Below, in pieces: positions 63,961 to 64,000 of a DNA stretch of 64,000 nucleotides (positions within the stretch are counted from its first letter, which is position 1; every line of letters starts with the position of its first letter). Both the position numbers and the translations under genes were made by a program. The DNA is from Vibrio qingdaonensis (GTDB lineage Bacteria; Pseudomonadota; Gammaproteobacteria; Enterobacterales; Vibrionaceae), in NCBI RefSeq assembly GCF_026191675.1, contig NZ_JAKRRY010000013.1:57921-121920 (forward strand), written 5' to 3'. Under the pieces are notes generated by a model. That model made no database searches, was not told the origin of the DNA, and saw nothing but the letters and a program-made list of their open reading frames with translations.

Positions 63961-64000
63961 ACGCACCCCTAACGACGAGACGCTAAGCGACGAAGACGTT

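Overview
The window is chromosomal DNA of a gammaproteobacterium of the family Vibrionaceae, most likely a Vibrio. This rests on near-identity of Spot 42 and of the RyhB core to known copies, on the polA-spf-engB, sthA/fabR-yijD-trmA and btuB-...-murI-rrn orders, and on a complete lateral (swarming) flagellum system of the laf type. No insertion sequence, prophage, tRNA or CRISPR array was seen.

Positions about 591 to 37223 hold an unbroken lateral flagellum locus of some 36.6 kb. It starts beside a partial EamA-type permease gene and ends just before rmuC. The blocks are: transglycosylase-flgN-flgM-flgA (minus); flgBCDEFGHIJKL plus a flagellin-like gene (plus, behind a sigma-54 promoter); lafU-lafT-lafS-fliL-fliK-fliT-fliS-fliD (minus: stator, sigma-28, cap and chaperones); the single flagellin lafA; a degenerate EAL gene with flhA-flhB-fliR-fliQ-fliP-fliN-fliM (minus: export gate and switch); and motY-lafK-fliEFGHIJ (plus: regulator, basal body and export ATPase). 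No fliO, flhF, flhG or che gene is present. FlgJ lacks its muramidase domain, FliM lacks the N-terminal CheY-docking peptide, and LafK lacks the phospho-acceptor aspartate.

From 37228 to 46657 the window returns to housekeeping genes: rmuC behind a LexA-like box, ubiE-ubiJ-ubiB, tatABC, a TatD-family nuclease, hemB and a GNAT acetyltransferase. Between tatC and the TatD gene lie two tiny paralogous genes (39 and 38 codons) encoding a C-x-H ... C-x-x-C putative metal-binding fold.

From 46657 to 52892 four regulatory RNA loci cluster around polA, engB and cytochrome c4: Fur-box-controlled RyhB, Spot 42, an unnamed candidate structured RNA, and a GGA-rich CsrB/CsrC-family RNA.

The rest holds an LCM-type methyltransferase, a DinF-like MATE transporter, sthA, fabR-yijD, trmA, and a cobalamin riboswitch followed by btuB and a DUF71-type ATP-pyrophosphatase probably linked to B12 salvage. 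It ends with murI, a convergent overlapping gene for a membrane-anchored RRM protein, and tandem promoters entering what is probably an rRNA operon just beyond the window.
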